Positions 19,917 to 33,678 of a DNA stretch of 64,000 nt are shown one piece after another. Source of the DNA: Vombatus ursinus (taxonomy: Eukaryota; Chordata; Mammalia; Diprotodontia; Vombatidae); NCBI RefSeq assembly GCF_900497805.2, contig NW_020945064.1, positions 6,804,577-6,868,576 on the forward strand. The letters run 5' to 3'. The stretch's first letter is position 1. Each line of letters starts with the position of its first letter. The position numbers and the translations under genes are program-made. Under the pieces are notes generated by a model. It ran no database searches. It saw only the letters and a program-made list of their open reading frames with translations, and had not been told where the DNA came from.

Positions 19917-20085
19917 GCCGCCCCGTCGCCGTGAGATGACTTAGGACGCGTGGGGCGGGGCGGGCCGGAGCCAGAGACCCGGACCGGGACCGAGACGGGT
20001 ACCGAGCCCGAGCCCGAGCGGCGGACTGGGAGCGAGCGGGGCCGGCGTGCCGGGGCCGGCGGGCAGGGGCGGGCCGGGCCCCGCT

Positions 20086-20279
20086 ATGGCCATGTTCCGC
20101 AGCCTGGTGGCGTCGGCGCAGCAGCGGCAGCACCCCCCGGCCGGAGCCCCTGCCAGCGCCCCGCAGCCCCCGGCCGGGCCCGGCGCCGGCGGCGAGAGCG
20201 GCTTGGAGGCCCAGTACAGCTGCCCCATCTGCCTGGAGGTCTACCACCGGCCCGTGGCCATCGGCAGCTGCGGACACAC
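20086..20279 (+). CDS. RNF166: RNF166 coding exon 1
   Basis: It encodes [15 protein letters not shown], a 20-odd residue Pro/Ala/Gly stretch, then [20 protein letters not shown] and IGSCGH, the first half of the RING. The opening is identical to human; the Pro/Ala/Gly segment is longer. Donor is GTGAGG after two bases of a Thr codon. Confidence 0.97.
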
Positions 20280-23200
20280 GTGAGGCCCGGGCCGGGCGGG
20301 GGCGGCGGGGCCTCAGTTTCCCCATCTGTAAAGCGGGAGGCGGCGGCGAAAAGCCGCCCCCCTGCCGTCCCTTTTCCTCTCGGCGCCGTCGGGAGGAGGA
20401 CGCTTTGTCCACCCCGGCTTGGGCAGAAAAGCGAGTTGTAGCAGCAGCAGCGCCAGTAGTAGTCGTTGTCTATACTCTGGTCCCTTCTGGGGAGGAGGCG
20501 GGGCTCTGCAGGAGAAAGGGGAGGAAGCTAGGGGCGGTTAGCCCCCCTGCTCTGCAGAAGGATGGGTGGCCCTTGCCTGTAACACCCCCCCCCCTTTCCC
20601 TGCAGAAGGAGGATTCATGGGGAGGGGGCCGTTGCCTGGCTGTAACATCCCCCCCTTTCCCTACGGAAGGAGGATTCATGGGGAGGGGGCCCTTGTCTGG
20701 CTGCAACACCCCCCCCCGCAGGAGGGTTCACTGGGGGTGGTCCTCCTTAGTTTATTTTCCCCAAAGAGCTCAGTTCGTAGAAGTCTTTGCCGGACCAACC
20801 CGAGTGGAAGAGCAGGGGTTTGGGGGTGGTTTTCCTCGTGTAGCGGTGGAGGATCCCTGTGGGTGTTATGGGGACGCCCCCTTCCTTCTACCAGCCACGA
20901 CTTGTGGCTTCCCTGTTTCCGGAGTTCGCTATGTGATCAGGGAGACAGCATGCATACGACGGTGTACAAACAAGATGCAGGCAGGATAAACGGGAGATGA
21001 TAATGTCCCTGGGAGGATTGATATGCACGTGCCCCGTGCACAGGGAAGAACGCCGGGTTTGGGGGTCAGAGGACCTGCTTTTGCCGCTCATTAGCAGTGT
21101 GACCTTGAGCAAGTTTATTTCCCTTTCAGTGCCTCAGTTTGCTTATGTGGAAAATGGAAAAGGTTGGACGAGCTGACCTCCTGGGCTCCTTCCAGGTCTC
21201 CGTCTTTGATTCTTAGATAAGGGGTGAGGAGTGTGACGCCTCCTCCCAGCAGCCGCAGCAAGCTACTTCACGCCTAAGGAGGAGAGATAGTGCTTCCTCT
21301 GTTGCCTTGCACCAGGCCGGGACAACGTCTTGGGAGGCTTTGAAAACAAAGGAGGCAGCCTGAGTTTTCCCAGCTGTTTGCGGCAGTGGGTGTGTGGCTG
21401 CCACTCAGGCGGAGGAAGGCGGCTGCAGTGGGGACAGTGCTCCCGAGCCTCCGGCTTCCCTCCTCATAGCCTTTGGAGGGGGCTGCCAAGGTGCCCTCCC
21501 ACTTAGATGCTCCGACTTGACCTTCAGTGGTGCGGGGATCATCTTGGCGCACACCCTCAGAAGCAACTGTATTACTTTTAAATATAGTGTTTTCTCCATA
21601 TGGTACTGCCGAAGTCTAGAAATCCTTGGGGGAAGAACTTTGTTGTAGCTTGTTCTGATCCTATATTTAGAGCGGTCTCATTGTGATTCCATGTGATTTG
21701 ACTTTGCTTGTTATGAGCTCCCAGTTCTGTTTCTACTTTAAAGAGGTACTATGTGTAGGAAAGTTTTCTTACTGATGAAAGTCGATGAATTTTCAATATC
21801 TTCTGCTGCCTCATACAATTTAAGCCATCTTTTGGGGTGGGGGAGAGTAACTCTGGATCCTATAGGATATCAAGCTTGAAACTTCATTTCCATTCATTTC
21901 TCCAGAATAGATTTCTTTGGCCACACTGGTTCATAGTCCTATATGAGGTATTGCTGTTTCACCTTTAGCCTCCTTCCCCAGAGCTTTGTAGTTAGTTTGC
22001 TTTTTTAGGGACCCATGCCTCTTATTAAGTGCTGTTTTGATTTTTTTTTTTTTTAGTCTCTACAGCACCTTCCTCAAACAAGTGCAAAAGATGTAGAGTC
22101 ACAAAATCCTTCTATGCTCTCCTTATCTTGAATGGCCCTGCTAGGTCAGTTGCAGCTTCCTTGGGCATTTTATCTGCTACATTCCCACAAATCCCCTGGC
22201 TTTTAGTGATCACCTTCCACAAAGTAGATTTCTTTTTTTTTTTTGTTAGGGAATGGTACTGGATTGACCACTCTTAGGGTTAGCTACCCTGAGGCTATGT
22301 CTAAATTTCCATTTCTAGCATCCTGTTGGAGACAGCTAAGTGGCTTACTGGTGAGACTACTGAGCTTGGAGTCAGGCCCAGACACTTAGCTGCGTGACCC
22401 TGTTTGCTTAATTCACTGGAGAAGGGAATGGCAAACTACTCCAGTATCTCTGCCATGCCCACTAACTGGTTGGTACACACAGATGCCCACAGCTGACAGT
22501 CTCACATGGTCTCATCTACATAGTCCTTAGGAAGATCTGAATCTCACTTGTAGAGAGATTGGCCACTAACTCAGAACCAAAGCCCGATATCCAATTTCTA
22601 ACCCTCAGATTAATCCCATTAATGTTTAGGTTTGGTGGCTAGAGCAGTCAGCTTTTTTAGGGAGGATCAAGTGTTTGGGCTTTATCACTCTCTTCCCATT
22701 TCTCCCCACCTTTTGCAGCCTTTTTCTTTGTTCCTTACATTACTCTGGCATCCAAATATCCCCAGTCCCAATTATTAGTAAAAGTAGAGCTATAAGACAA
22801 TTCAGTGAAAGCACCCATGTTTGGAGGGACCTTTGGGAGTCCAGGTATTTCACAGACTTGCTGGCATCTGGCCCTCCCAACATCAGCAAGCATCCCAGAG
22901 GCTCCAAGGAAATTATAGGGAGAGTAAACAGATGTTTGTGTATGTTACTATCCATGACTGAAGAGCTGAAGGAGACATTTGGAGACCTGTAGGTGGCATT
23001 AAATTCTGAAGAGATCAAAGAGGGGAGGAGGAAGAGGTGTGGGTTTTACCAGCCCTCTGTACAAGTCACTGCCCTAGGCTGGGCTTGTGTTTTCTAGGTT
23101 AGTTAGGGGGCTGGCCCTGTGATCTGGATCTGTGTGTCTAGGCTCCCTGCAGGGCTGCTGGGCACATTCCAGGCCATCTCCACACCGGCACCATCCTCAT

Positions 23201-26200
23201 CACCCTTCTGCCAGGCTTCCAAGGCACCTCCAGGCCAGCTCCACCCATGCCTAGGCTCCTGGGCCCCACACCCCTCTCCTATACATAGTTTGCCCCATTG
23301 GATTGTTAGCATCTTGAGGACCAGGACTCTTGATTGCTTCTGATTGTATCTTCAGTACTTAGCACAGTGCCTGGCACATGGTATAAGTACTTAATGAATG
23401 CTTTAACTGGCTGTCTTGTCATCAAACATTAACTGAAATAGTTAGAGATCTAGTGACCCTGGCTGGTGTTCATGGCAAAACCCAGACTGTGTCCTCAGCA
23501 TTTGGCGGGTGCCAGGGGAGGGGGGCATCTTTCCTCTTGGGCAGGATCAGTCCTTTCCAGGATGGGGTCCCTGGCATTGCAGAGTAATGAACCCTCAGGC
23601 AGAGTCTTCTCCCAGGTCTCCTTGCTGCCCATCCAGCAAGCCAGGGAGGGAGGCATCACCTAGGGCGGGGGAAGTGAGCTAGCATGCTGTGAAACGAAGG
23701 CCCTGATGGCAGATTTGACCCATTTTGGAAGGTCTGTGTGTGGTTAATTGAGATGAGTCATGTGGGCTTGAATATTAACTACCCTCCCCACCCTGGGAAA
23801 GGCTCTGAGGTCCGGGCTAGGCTGGGGGCAGCTACACCTACCTGGACAGCCTGAGGCAACAGGAAATATCTTGCCCTCAGGATGTTGCACTCTTTTGGGG
23901 TCACCTTTAATCTGGGATAACCCTGCCCATCCCAGAGCAAGCTGTGAGTAGTTTTACAAAAATTCTTATATCTGTTCTGTGAGTTAGGTAGTACAAATAT
24001 ATATTATCAGCCCTATTTACTAATAAGGAAACCGAATCCCTTCCAGGGTAAAGCCCCTTGCCCTTCAGTGCACAGCTCCTAAAGGGCCTAAAGCAGGATT
24101 TGAACCTGGGTCTATTCACTCCAGCACTATGTCCATTTGGGCCACATGTTACAATCTTGAGAATATTCCACCTTATTAGTATCTGAGAGAGTGGCCCCTG
24201 GTTGTGAAGCCCCCTCCTGGGCCTTCTGCTCATTCTGGCCCAGGGCTTGGTCCCCTCTTGGCCTCTGATCCCTCACTCAAATGATTAATACAGCCCAAAA
24301 AGCCGCTTATCACCAGGACCCGGGCAAGTTCTGGCGGGACTTTGTAATATTATAGGCCAGCGTCGCTGCGTAATTGCACGCTCTTGGATCTGAAAACATC
24401 AAGGTAACAGTGCCTGAAACCTGGATCAGGAGCCAGGAGACACGAACGCCCACAGCTTGGACGCTTTGTTCTGCTTGCCTACCTCCCCGGGGAATCTGAC
24501 ACCTTGAAATAGCTGTCAGATAGGATGCTTTGAGTCCGCGTGAGGCCGATCTGGCAGCCCTTTTGAGGTCCCTGAGGCCTCTTCCCCCCATCCCTCTGAA
24601 ATAAGATAATGGAATGGTTTTTTATTCTTAGCCTTGGACAGTTTGAGATAATATTTATAAAGTGCTTAGCACAGTCTCTGGCACCTAGTGAGTGCGATTG
24701 TAATTGTTTATTCCTTTCCCCTAATTTATAAATGGCCTGAGCTAAGTTCAGACTTTGACCTCTTTAAGGCCAATTGCATGCTTTTCTTCTTCCTCTAAAA
24801 TAAATGGCCTTGGCTGTCTGAAAGCTAGGCCTGGCTTCTCTCTCTTTTTTGGATTGAGCCATGGTTCCCCTTATGTTTTGTTCTCCATCGGTGACTGGTT
24901 TTGGCTGGCCAGCTCGCTTGGTGAAGGGGGGGAGTGCCTTCCCTTGGTGAAGGTAAGTGGGCCAGCCCTGGGCCCAGCCACTGGAGCTTGGGAAGGGGAA
25001 TGAGGCTTCTTTGTGGCACTCAGTGGAGGTGGGGGCTGTGTGCCGTGTGCACGCTCCCACGATCACATCTCCCCTGCGGTGCCTCACCTCACCTCCTGAA
25101 GTAAGTGACAAATGGTGTCACCCCCAAGCCCACGAGCTCTGCCCTGTGAAAATAACAACTGTTCCTTCTCTGGGTGATGAACATGCTTCTGTAGAGTGGG
25201 AAGTAATTGTAAATACCAGCTGGAGGGGTGTATGTGTGAAAAAGCAGGGAGGAGAGAAGAGTGGGGAGAAGTCCATGCAAAAGCCTTCGGAAGCAAGGTC
25301 CAGTTGCCTGGCAGTTACCAGCCTCTGGCCCTAGCCCTCTCTTGCCATCTCAGTGACCTAGCAGGAGGCCTCTGCAGCACACAAGCATGCAGGTGCTCTT
25401 AGAGCGATTATAGTTGTGCCAAAGAAGGCGCACTGATGGATTAGGCTCCCAAGTCCAAACAGAGGCCCCCTCTCAGCACTGCCTCCTGTTTGGAAAGAAC
25501 CAGTGGTGCCCGGAACTACAGCTGGTTCTTTGTTTGCCATCTGGATACCAGCTTTTCCTTCTGGGTGGACTGAGAGGAGGCTTCACATCACTACTTCCTC
25601 CCCACAGCCCTCAGTAGACCTCATGGCAGAAGAGCCCACCAACTACTTAGACTGTATCTGATCTTAATCTTCTATTATCTGCCTTCTCCCAAGCCTCATG
25701 CCCCACTTTCCCTAACTAACCCTATGTTTAGACTCTGAGCTCGGTGCACATTAATGTTGCCTCCTTCCTGCAAGGCCCACAGAACTTGGGGATTTTATCT
25801 CCCTCTGGCATTTGCTGAAGTCTTAAAGAGTGAGAAAATGAGGTGATTTGAGGCACTGCAGTCTCGTCTTGTAGACCCTCCATTCTTTCCATCTTCTTTG
25901 TGTTTTCAAATTAGAAATCCCTGGAGCTGACTACCTTCTCCTCTGGTGGAGCCTTCCTTGAGGGTGGGGAGGGGTGGGTGGGATCCATTCTAACCCTTGC
26001 TCCATGATTAGATATTCCTGGAAATTGTTGAAGAAAAAGCTAGCCTGGATAATCCATATCCTTGGGAAGGAAGGAATATTTGGGGGGAGAAGCAAGGGAG
26101 ATGGAGAGAGATAGGAGAGGCTGGAGATCTTTCTAGTTGTTTTTCAGGGGGTTTGGTGTTCTTTTTTGTTTGTTTGTTTTTAACTTGATTATGTGGTAAC

Positions 26201-29200
26201 ATGAATGGCTTAGGTGGCCCACCACTTTGTTCCCCAGTTTGGACCACACCCCACATGTTGGGAGAACTCTTGTTAGTGCTGGACAGGACTTTACCTATCT
26301 AATCTAGTACTCTTATTTCCTAGAGAAAGAAACCAAGATAAAGTGACTTCATGGCCACACAATTAATAATGATAATTGATGTTTATGTAGCATTTTAAGG
26401 TTTGCAAAACACTTTCTGTAGCTTGGCCTTAAGGCTGACCTTAGTTAGCAACAGCTTTTTTAAGATGGGTACTACAGGTAAGGTATGATCATCTCCATTT
26501 TACTGATGAGGAAACTTGATTCTTAGCAAGGTCACATGGTTGCCTGTGGTCACACAGTAATTGTCAGTGGTGTTTAATCCATCTTCTGACAATCTACCAT
26601 TTTTTCTACAACTTTGATGTATAGAATTGGTTTTGGAGCTGAGAAGACCAGGTAGGCTGACCTCTAGTAAATGTTGACTGTTTAGAAACGGAGCTGAGAG
26701 TAGGCCACTGGCTTCTGAACTCTTCATCTTGGGCTCTTTTTATCCAGTGGATCTGACACTTTTGCCCAGTGGCTATGCTGTTTGGGAATAACTTTTCTAT
26801 ACACCAGGTGAGAACCGTATCTGAAAGATGAAAAGGAAGAAGTTTTCTGGACAGTAGACATTCCAAAGGAGGTCTCCTTTCTCCTAATGGTTGTGGGGCA
26901 TATGAATACGCTGGATTCTCTTACTTGTTGACTCTGTTCCTATTGAATAAAGATGGTCCCTGGATAGATCCTTGGGGCATCTCATTATCACATTTACCCA
27001 CCCAAAGTACTGCTCTGGTGCAGACAGCTCTTATGAAGACATTCCTGCAGAGTATTGTGCTTAGCATTAGAGGGGCTCAGAGCTTATTAATGCGGTCAGC
27101 TAGGTGGTATAGTGGATAGAGTATTGGTCCTAGAGTTAGACCTGAGTTCAAATCTGGCCTCAGATATTTACTAGTTGTGTGACCCTGGGCAAGTCACTTA
27201 ACCCTGTTTGCCTTTCTTTCCTCATCTGCAAAATGAGCTAGAGAAGGAAATGGCAAACCATTCTAGTATCTCTGCCAAGAAAACCCCAAAAGAGGGACAT
27301 GAAGAGTAGGACAAGATTGAAATATCTAAACAACAAAGACTTGCTTATTAACAAGAGCATAATTGATAAATGCATTGGAAAAGTGATTACTGAGTGTGCC
27401 GTGTTAGGCATTGGATTAAGCACTGAAGATACAAACAAAGGTAAAAACCAGTCCCTGCCCTCAAGGAGCTCAGTCTCGGGGGCGGGGGGGGGCAAACAAG
27501 AAATGTGGGGCACAAGTTAGAAGGCATCTCAGTGCCACAGGCCTGGGAAGGGCAGCCTTTGGCTGAGACTAGAAGGAAGCCGGGGCGGATCAGGGATGAG
27601 TCCCAGGAAGGAGATGGTAGGCTGTGTGAGCTAGGAACAGCAAGCAAGGAGAATGGTATCACAGAGGAGGGGGGAGGATGAAGGCATAAGAAGACTGGAA
27701 AGGTAGCCAAGGCTTTGAATGCCAAATCAAGAGTTTGTTGACTAGGGGGCTGACGTGGTCAGACCTCAGTTTAAGGAAGATCATTGAGACTGGAGTAGGG
27801 AGAGACTGGAAGCAGGCTACTATTGGCAGCAGTCTGGGGGTGTGGCGATGAGACCCTGTCAGGAGAAAGGGGGGCACATGAGAAATGTCATGAAGGCAGG
27901 AACAACAGGATTTGGGAACTGTTTGGATATGGGGGAAAGGGGATTGAGGCATCAAAAGTGGCAACCTCCATTGTGAGTCTGGGTGACAAGGGGATGGTGG
28001 CAGCCTTCACACTAATAGGGAAGTTAGAAAGAGGGGAAGTCTTAGAGGGAAAGATCATGATGCCATTTGGGATGTGTTGAGCTTAAGGTGAGGTCAAGAG
28101 AGAAGTTGGTTAGGGCTGGATAAGTGACCTGAGAATCCTCTGCATAGAGATGTTTATTGAACCCGTGGGGACTGGAAAATAGTAAAAGGGAGAAGAGAAA
28201 AGGGCCCAGGACAGTGTTAGGGGACACCCACGATTAGTGGGCATGACCTGGAAGAAGACCCAGTAAAGGACACTGAGCAGGAGTAGTCAGACAGGTAGGA
28301 GGGAAGCAGGAGAGAGCAGAGGGTGAGGAGCAGTGTCAGAGGCTTCAGAGCTCAAGAGGAATGAGGGCTGAGGAAAGGCCAATCAATGTGGCGACAAAGA
28401 AAGGTCTCGCTGGTAGCTTTGGAGGCAGCAGTTGAATGATGAGGTCAGAAGCCAGACTGCAGAGTTGAGAGTGAGAGGAAAGGAAGGCACCAATTGTGGT
28501 TGGCTTTTTTATGGAATTTAGTCACAAAAGGGAGAAAATGTGACTGTTGGGGTTGGATGAACCAAGTAAGGGCTTTTAATAAGAGCTAACATTTAAAGAG
28601 TACCTGTGCCAAGTGCTTTTTCAATTTTATCTCAATAGATACTCAGAGCAACCCTGGGAGATAGGTGCTATTATTATCCCCATTTTGCAGGTGAGGAAAC
28701 TGAAGCAAACAGGTTAAATGGCTTGTCTAGGGTCATGCAGCTAGTAGGTATCTGAAGCCAGATTTGAACTCAGATCTTCCTGACTCCAAGGCTGGTGCTC
28801 TGTTTACTTTGAAACCTCTCCTTGTTCCCATGTTTATAGGCATTAGGGAAACAGCCAGTAGACAGGGAGAGGTTGAGGGTTAGGGAGAGTCTGATAGGCA
28901 GTATTTAGGTGTTTTAGTGTTAAACTTCTCCTTAGACCAACATTTCTAAGATTTTTTTTTTTGTTCTCAGGATCTAAGAGATAGCTGGATTTTCATATCT
29001 GATTTTGTCAATCTGTTGTGATAATATCGTTTTGGTTGAAGTATTAAAAATCCAACCTTGCATCCCTAGGTAGTTGGAAAAGGAAGGACTTTTACTTGTC
29101 ACACAAGGTCTTATTATTAAAATAGTTTGTCCTTATGGACCCTCTGAAAGGGTCTCAGGACCCCCAGGAGTCCCACACTCTGAACTGTTGACTTAAGCAT

Positions 29201-32200
29201 TCAGATAGGTAGGAGAAGATCCCAAGAGAGTCTTTACACATTTAGGCGGGTAACGTTGTCATACTGCTTTTACAGGTGAACCAGATGAGGCCAAAGGGTA
29301 AATGTATTTCCCCAAGATCACACAGTAAGCTTGATAATGAAAGCTAAGACATCCAGAGACATCCCTCTTTGTGCCGTCTGCCCAACAAACAGAAATTAAT
29401 CTTTTCCAAACATCCAGGATAAACACAGAATGAGCATGGCATTGTGATCAGTGACTAGGGAGGTGAGGGTAGAGGTGTATCAGGAGTCAAAGGAGGCCCG
29501 TTGTCCTGTGCTGACAGCTGTTAAGGCCACCCAGGACACTTCGTACAAAGCCTCTTTCCCATGCTTCCAGAAGGGCTCAGGAGTTGTGTTTCTTTATAGA
29601 TTCTGTGGGGAGTGTTTGCAGCCATGCCTCCAGGTGCCATCTCCACTCTGCCCACTCTGCCGAATGCCCTTTGACCCAAAGAAAGTGGACAAAGCCTCCA
29701 ATGTGGAAAAGCAGCTGTCATCCTACAAGGCTCCATGCCGGGGCTGCAGCAAGAAGGTAAAGTGTTCAGCTTTTGGGAGTGGTAAAGGATCTCATACACT
29801 GCTTAAGAGAATTTGTTTCTGTCTTTGAAGGCATACCTCTCATGATGAGTGGGTGGACTTCCTTTGGTATTGATTTTTGTTTCTCATGAGAAATACTTTT
29901 CAGACTCTACCAAGCCCTTTCCCGTCAAGCTACCGAGAGCTGGCGAATCATCTTGAATGGGTTAGCCAGGTAACCATCCAGTCTAGAAAGAAATCAGTCT
30001 GTGACAGTTCTTCAGGAGAACTGAGAATGAGGGGAGAGACTCTCATGGAGTCATAGCTGACCTTATGGAGGTAGCGTGTGATTTCATCCCCATGACTTCC
30101 TGGGCTGATGAGATTTCAAATTCCATAATCAGCTTAGAGCTAAAAGGGGCCAGAACACCATGGAATGGAAGAGCGTGTATTAAGCACCTGCTGTGTGCCC
30201 AGCACTGTGCTAAGAACTGAGGATACTCATAGAAAAGCAAGACAGTCTGTTCTCAAGGAATTCTCATTCTAATTAAGGGAGAGAACAGTTCCAAGGCAAA
30301 TAGTGAGGGCCGCCATGTTAGCAGCAGGATTGATTGGAAAAAATATTAGGTAGCTCAGTTCCTGACCCAGTCACCTAGGAGCCCTGCTCATAGCCGTTGT
30401 TGACTGTTTCCTCTCTCTTCCCTCCCACATCTGCTTAGTTGGCTGTCTTTCTATTAATTTAAAAAAAAAATTGGTTTCTGATTGGTCCCTCTGCTTCTTG
30501 GCTCTTCCCTGGCCAGTCTTCCAAACCTCAGTCAGAACTGGCTGAGGCTCAGGACTGAAAGCCGGGTCACCCCCTACACACGAGACCTCAGCTACTCCCT
30601 GCAGTCTCTGCTCTAAACTGCACATTCCCTTTGCTCTGCCACTTGAGCCTCTCCACTCTGGTTCCCACTTACCTCCAGACTTGCCTCAATTTCTCACCTG
30701 ATGGGTGTCGCCCACGGACTTTTCTACCTGTATTCCTTGAACTTGGCCTTCCATCGGCCTCTGCATTTGCATGAACTGTCCCCGACCCTGGAATGCCTTG
30801 CTTCTTCTGCTATGCCTCTCTTCCTTCCAGGCTCAGCTCAGGTACCACGTCCACTCTGAAGCCTGCCTTCCTTATGCCCCTCCCCCAACTGGTCGTCCTC
30901 TCTGGCTTCTCGGTTTATGTGGGAGCTGCCCCAGAGGAATGTCAGCTCCTTCAGGGCAGCTTCTTTTGTCTGGGTATCCTCAGACTGCCCTTGCCAACTA
31001 GGAGGCAGTTGGGGTTAAGTGACTTGCCCAGAGTCACACAGCTAGTGAGTGTTATGTGTCTGAGGTTGGATTTGAACTCAGGTCCTCCTGAATCCAGGGC
31101 CGGTGCTCTATCCACTGCGCCACCTCGCTGCCCCTTTTTAATAATTCCAAGTTGGCTTTACCCAAGAACTTACCTTGAACTTGTATCTATTTTGGGCAAA
31201 CACAACCTCGTCACCTGGTAATGAATGTATCCAGCAGGATCTCATTTCTTTGTCCTGAAATTGCCTCAGTCTCATTTTAAGGGCTTGCTTGTTTGGCCAG
31301 TTCTGTGCTTCTCCATCCCGTCCGTGCTCTGCCTTCATCCCTCCAGATGAGATCCAAGCCCTCGATCTTGCTAGCTACTCTTCCCTGCACTTGTCCTCGC
31401 TCTATCCCCTCTTTCCTGAGAAGAGGCAGTCACCAGAACTGTGGACAGCTCCAAGTTTCCTGCAGGCTTGTGTTTTTTGGCTGGTACATGAGTGCCACGA
31501 ATCCTAGCTCAGGGGCAGCTCCTATATACGTGAGATCACCATCTTGTGTTTTCCTCTTGGTGAATGAATGCAGCACACCAGGCCTTCCACCTCAGCCTGC
31601 CCTTTGCTCTCTTTTAGGTGACTCTTGCAAAGATGAGGTCACACATTTCTTCCTGCATGAAGGTCCAAGAGCAGATGGCCAACTGTCCCAAGTTTGTCCC
31701 AGTAGTGCCAACATCCCAGCCCATTCCCAGGTAAGCAACGCCAGATGGGCATTTCCTTTTCCTTCGTGACATGAATCCCCAGGATCCCTGGGGGAGAAAA
31801 GGGTGGGGAGGAAGAGGGAGGTGATAGGATCTGCAGGATTAAATTCCTAACCTGATTTTTAATCTCTTCCTTAAAAACCCTTAACAAGCCTTGAGAGTAG
31901 AAAATGTAAAACTGTCTATGATCTTGACTGGGAGCCTTAGTTTGCCCATCTTCATGTGGAGACAATGATACTTGGTCTACATACATCATAGGGTTTTCGT
32001 GAAGGGAATCCTTTACACAGCTAAAATGTAATAGTTGTATGAGTTACTCTTTTTTTTTTGTCTAGGCAGTGGGGTGAAGTGACTTGCCCAGGGTCACACA
32101 GCTAGTCAATGTCAAGTGTCTGAGGCCAGACTTGAACTCAGGTCCTCCTGGCTCCAGGGCCAGTACTCTATCCACTATGCCATCTAGCTGCCCTCTGTCA

Positions 32201-33641
32201 GTTATTCTTAATTCTGGGTCCTCTACTGACCAGTGCCTCCAGGGGCCAGGGAGACAGCCACACTGTCACGGGAGATGCTGCTGCCAGTTCAGTAAACATT
32301 TAAATTTGGGCTTTGTTAGTAAATATTCAGGCAGGGCAGCCATTTGGGGCTGGTGGGAGTTCCCCTTTCTGAATTCTTAGAACATGGGCTGGACCCGGCC
32401 TCCTTCCTGCTGTTTTCTTTCTAAAGGTCTTTGACTGGTTCTCTGATTTGGTCAATCCCTGCCAATCCCCTAATGGATGGATGGTTGAAGAGGACAAGAG
32501 GCCTCAGCTGCAGGAGGGGGATGAACATCGCCTGGGGGGGGGGGGGGGGCGTGTGCCCTCCCAGAGGAGGAGGCCCCTCAGAGCCAGGCTGATTCTGGTT
32601 GTGACTGTTTTCAGTTTCAGAAAAGAGACGCTTCCCCAACTGACAGGCTGGCCTGGCTTCTGCCCAGTGGTGTCAGCATCGTTAGCTGCCCCTGGAAGCA
32701 GAAGGAAGACAATTGGGAGCTTTCTCTGTATCTTCCCAATGAAAGTGTAGGGCCCTGGGAAAGAAGGCAGAGGAGGGTGGAGTAGTTAGGGCCCTGCAGC
32801 ATTGGTTTCTCTGTCCCAGAGTAAAGAGTAGGCCCTTGTGAATTGGACCCATGTGGCATCATTTATCTTTGAGATGGGCAAGAAACTGAGGAGACTGCAG
32901 CACCAAAGACCTGCTCCAAGGTAGTAAGCAACTCATGGGCAATTGGACGGGTGTTGACCAGCCACTGCACACAGTGGAAGCTGCTGAATGTTTTGGACCT
33001 CACTTTGTTCATCTGTAAAACAAGGGCGTTGTATGAGAGGATCTCTGAAATCCCTAACTCTCTTCTCCCCACTGCTCAGCAATATCCCAAACAGATCCAC
33101 CTTTGTGTGTCCGTACTGTGGAGCCCGTAATCTGGACCAGCAGGAGCTGGTGAAGCACTGCATGGAGAATCATCGCAACGACCCCAACCGAGTGGTGAGT
33201 GGGCGGGGGGCCGTGCGGGCTTCAGGCCGGGTGGTGCTCCACACATCCTGGTGATGAGGAGCACCGTGTCGAGCACTGGGGTTACAGACAGGCAGGAATG
33301 GTGCCTGCCCTCGAATGTCCCAGTATGATGGGGAGGTGACCTGCAGCCGGATAGACGGGGGAGACGGGAGCTGTTCTAAGGGGAGGCCTCTGCACCTTCT
33401 GGTGGGAATTAAGCTGAGACTTGCAAGGAGAGGAGCCTTCTCAGCACAGAGGAGAGGTGCAGATGGAGGACCACCAAGGAGGCCAGTGACACTGGACTGC
33501 CGAGGAACGGGGGCGGGGGGGAGTAAGGTGGAAGAAAAGACTGCCAAGGGTAGGAAGGGATTGGGTCATGAAGGCCTTTAAAAACCAAGGAGATTTCATT
33601 TTTTATCTTAGAGGTAATAGGTAATTCTAAAAAATTTAAGA

Positions 33642-33678
<37 letters not shown>

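Larger units (their letters stand above)
19560..20420. promoter_or_regulatory. CpG island and divergent CTU2/RNF166 promoter
   Basis: Very high G+C with frequent CpG covers CTU2 exon 1, the 276-bp gap between the two ATGs and RNF166 exon 1. GC boxes (GGGGCGGGGCGGG at 19952-19964) and two CRE-type sites lie between the starts, and there is no TATA box. The head-to-head arrangement matches the human locus. Shared regulation is inferred from geometry. Confidence 0.9.

Noticed and set aside
20405-21000. Long open frames just after RNF166 exon 1
   Set aside because: They lie in intron 1 in GC-rich tandem repeat. RNF166 splicing is fully explained without them.
22331-22400. Possible tRNA genes (GAGTTCAAATC-type B boxes throughout the window)
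   Set aside because: Every occurrence is the tRNA-derived head of a SINE with CORE or RTE-like tail. No stand-alone cloverleaf was found.
27387-27964. Minus-strand open frames with protein-like composition
   Set aside because: They match L2-clade ORF2 pieces out of frame with one another; a LINE relic rather than a host gene.
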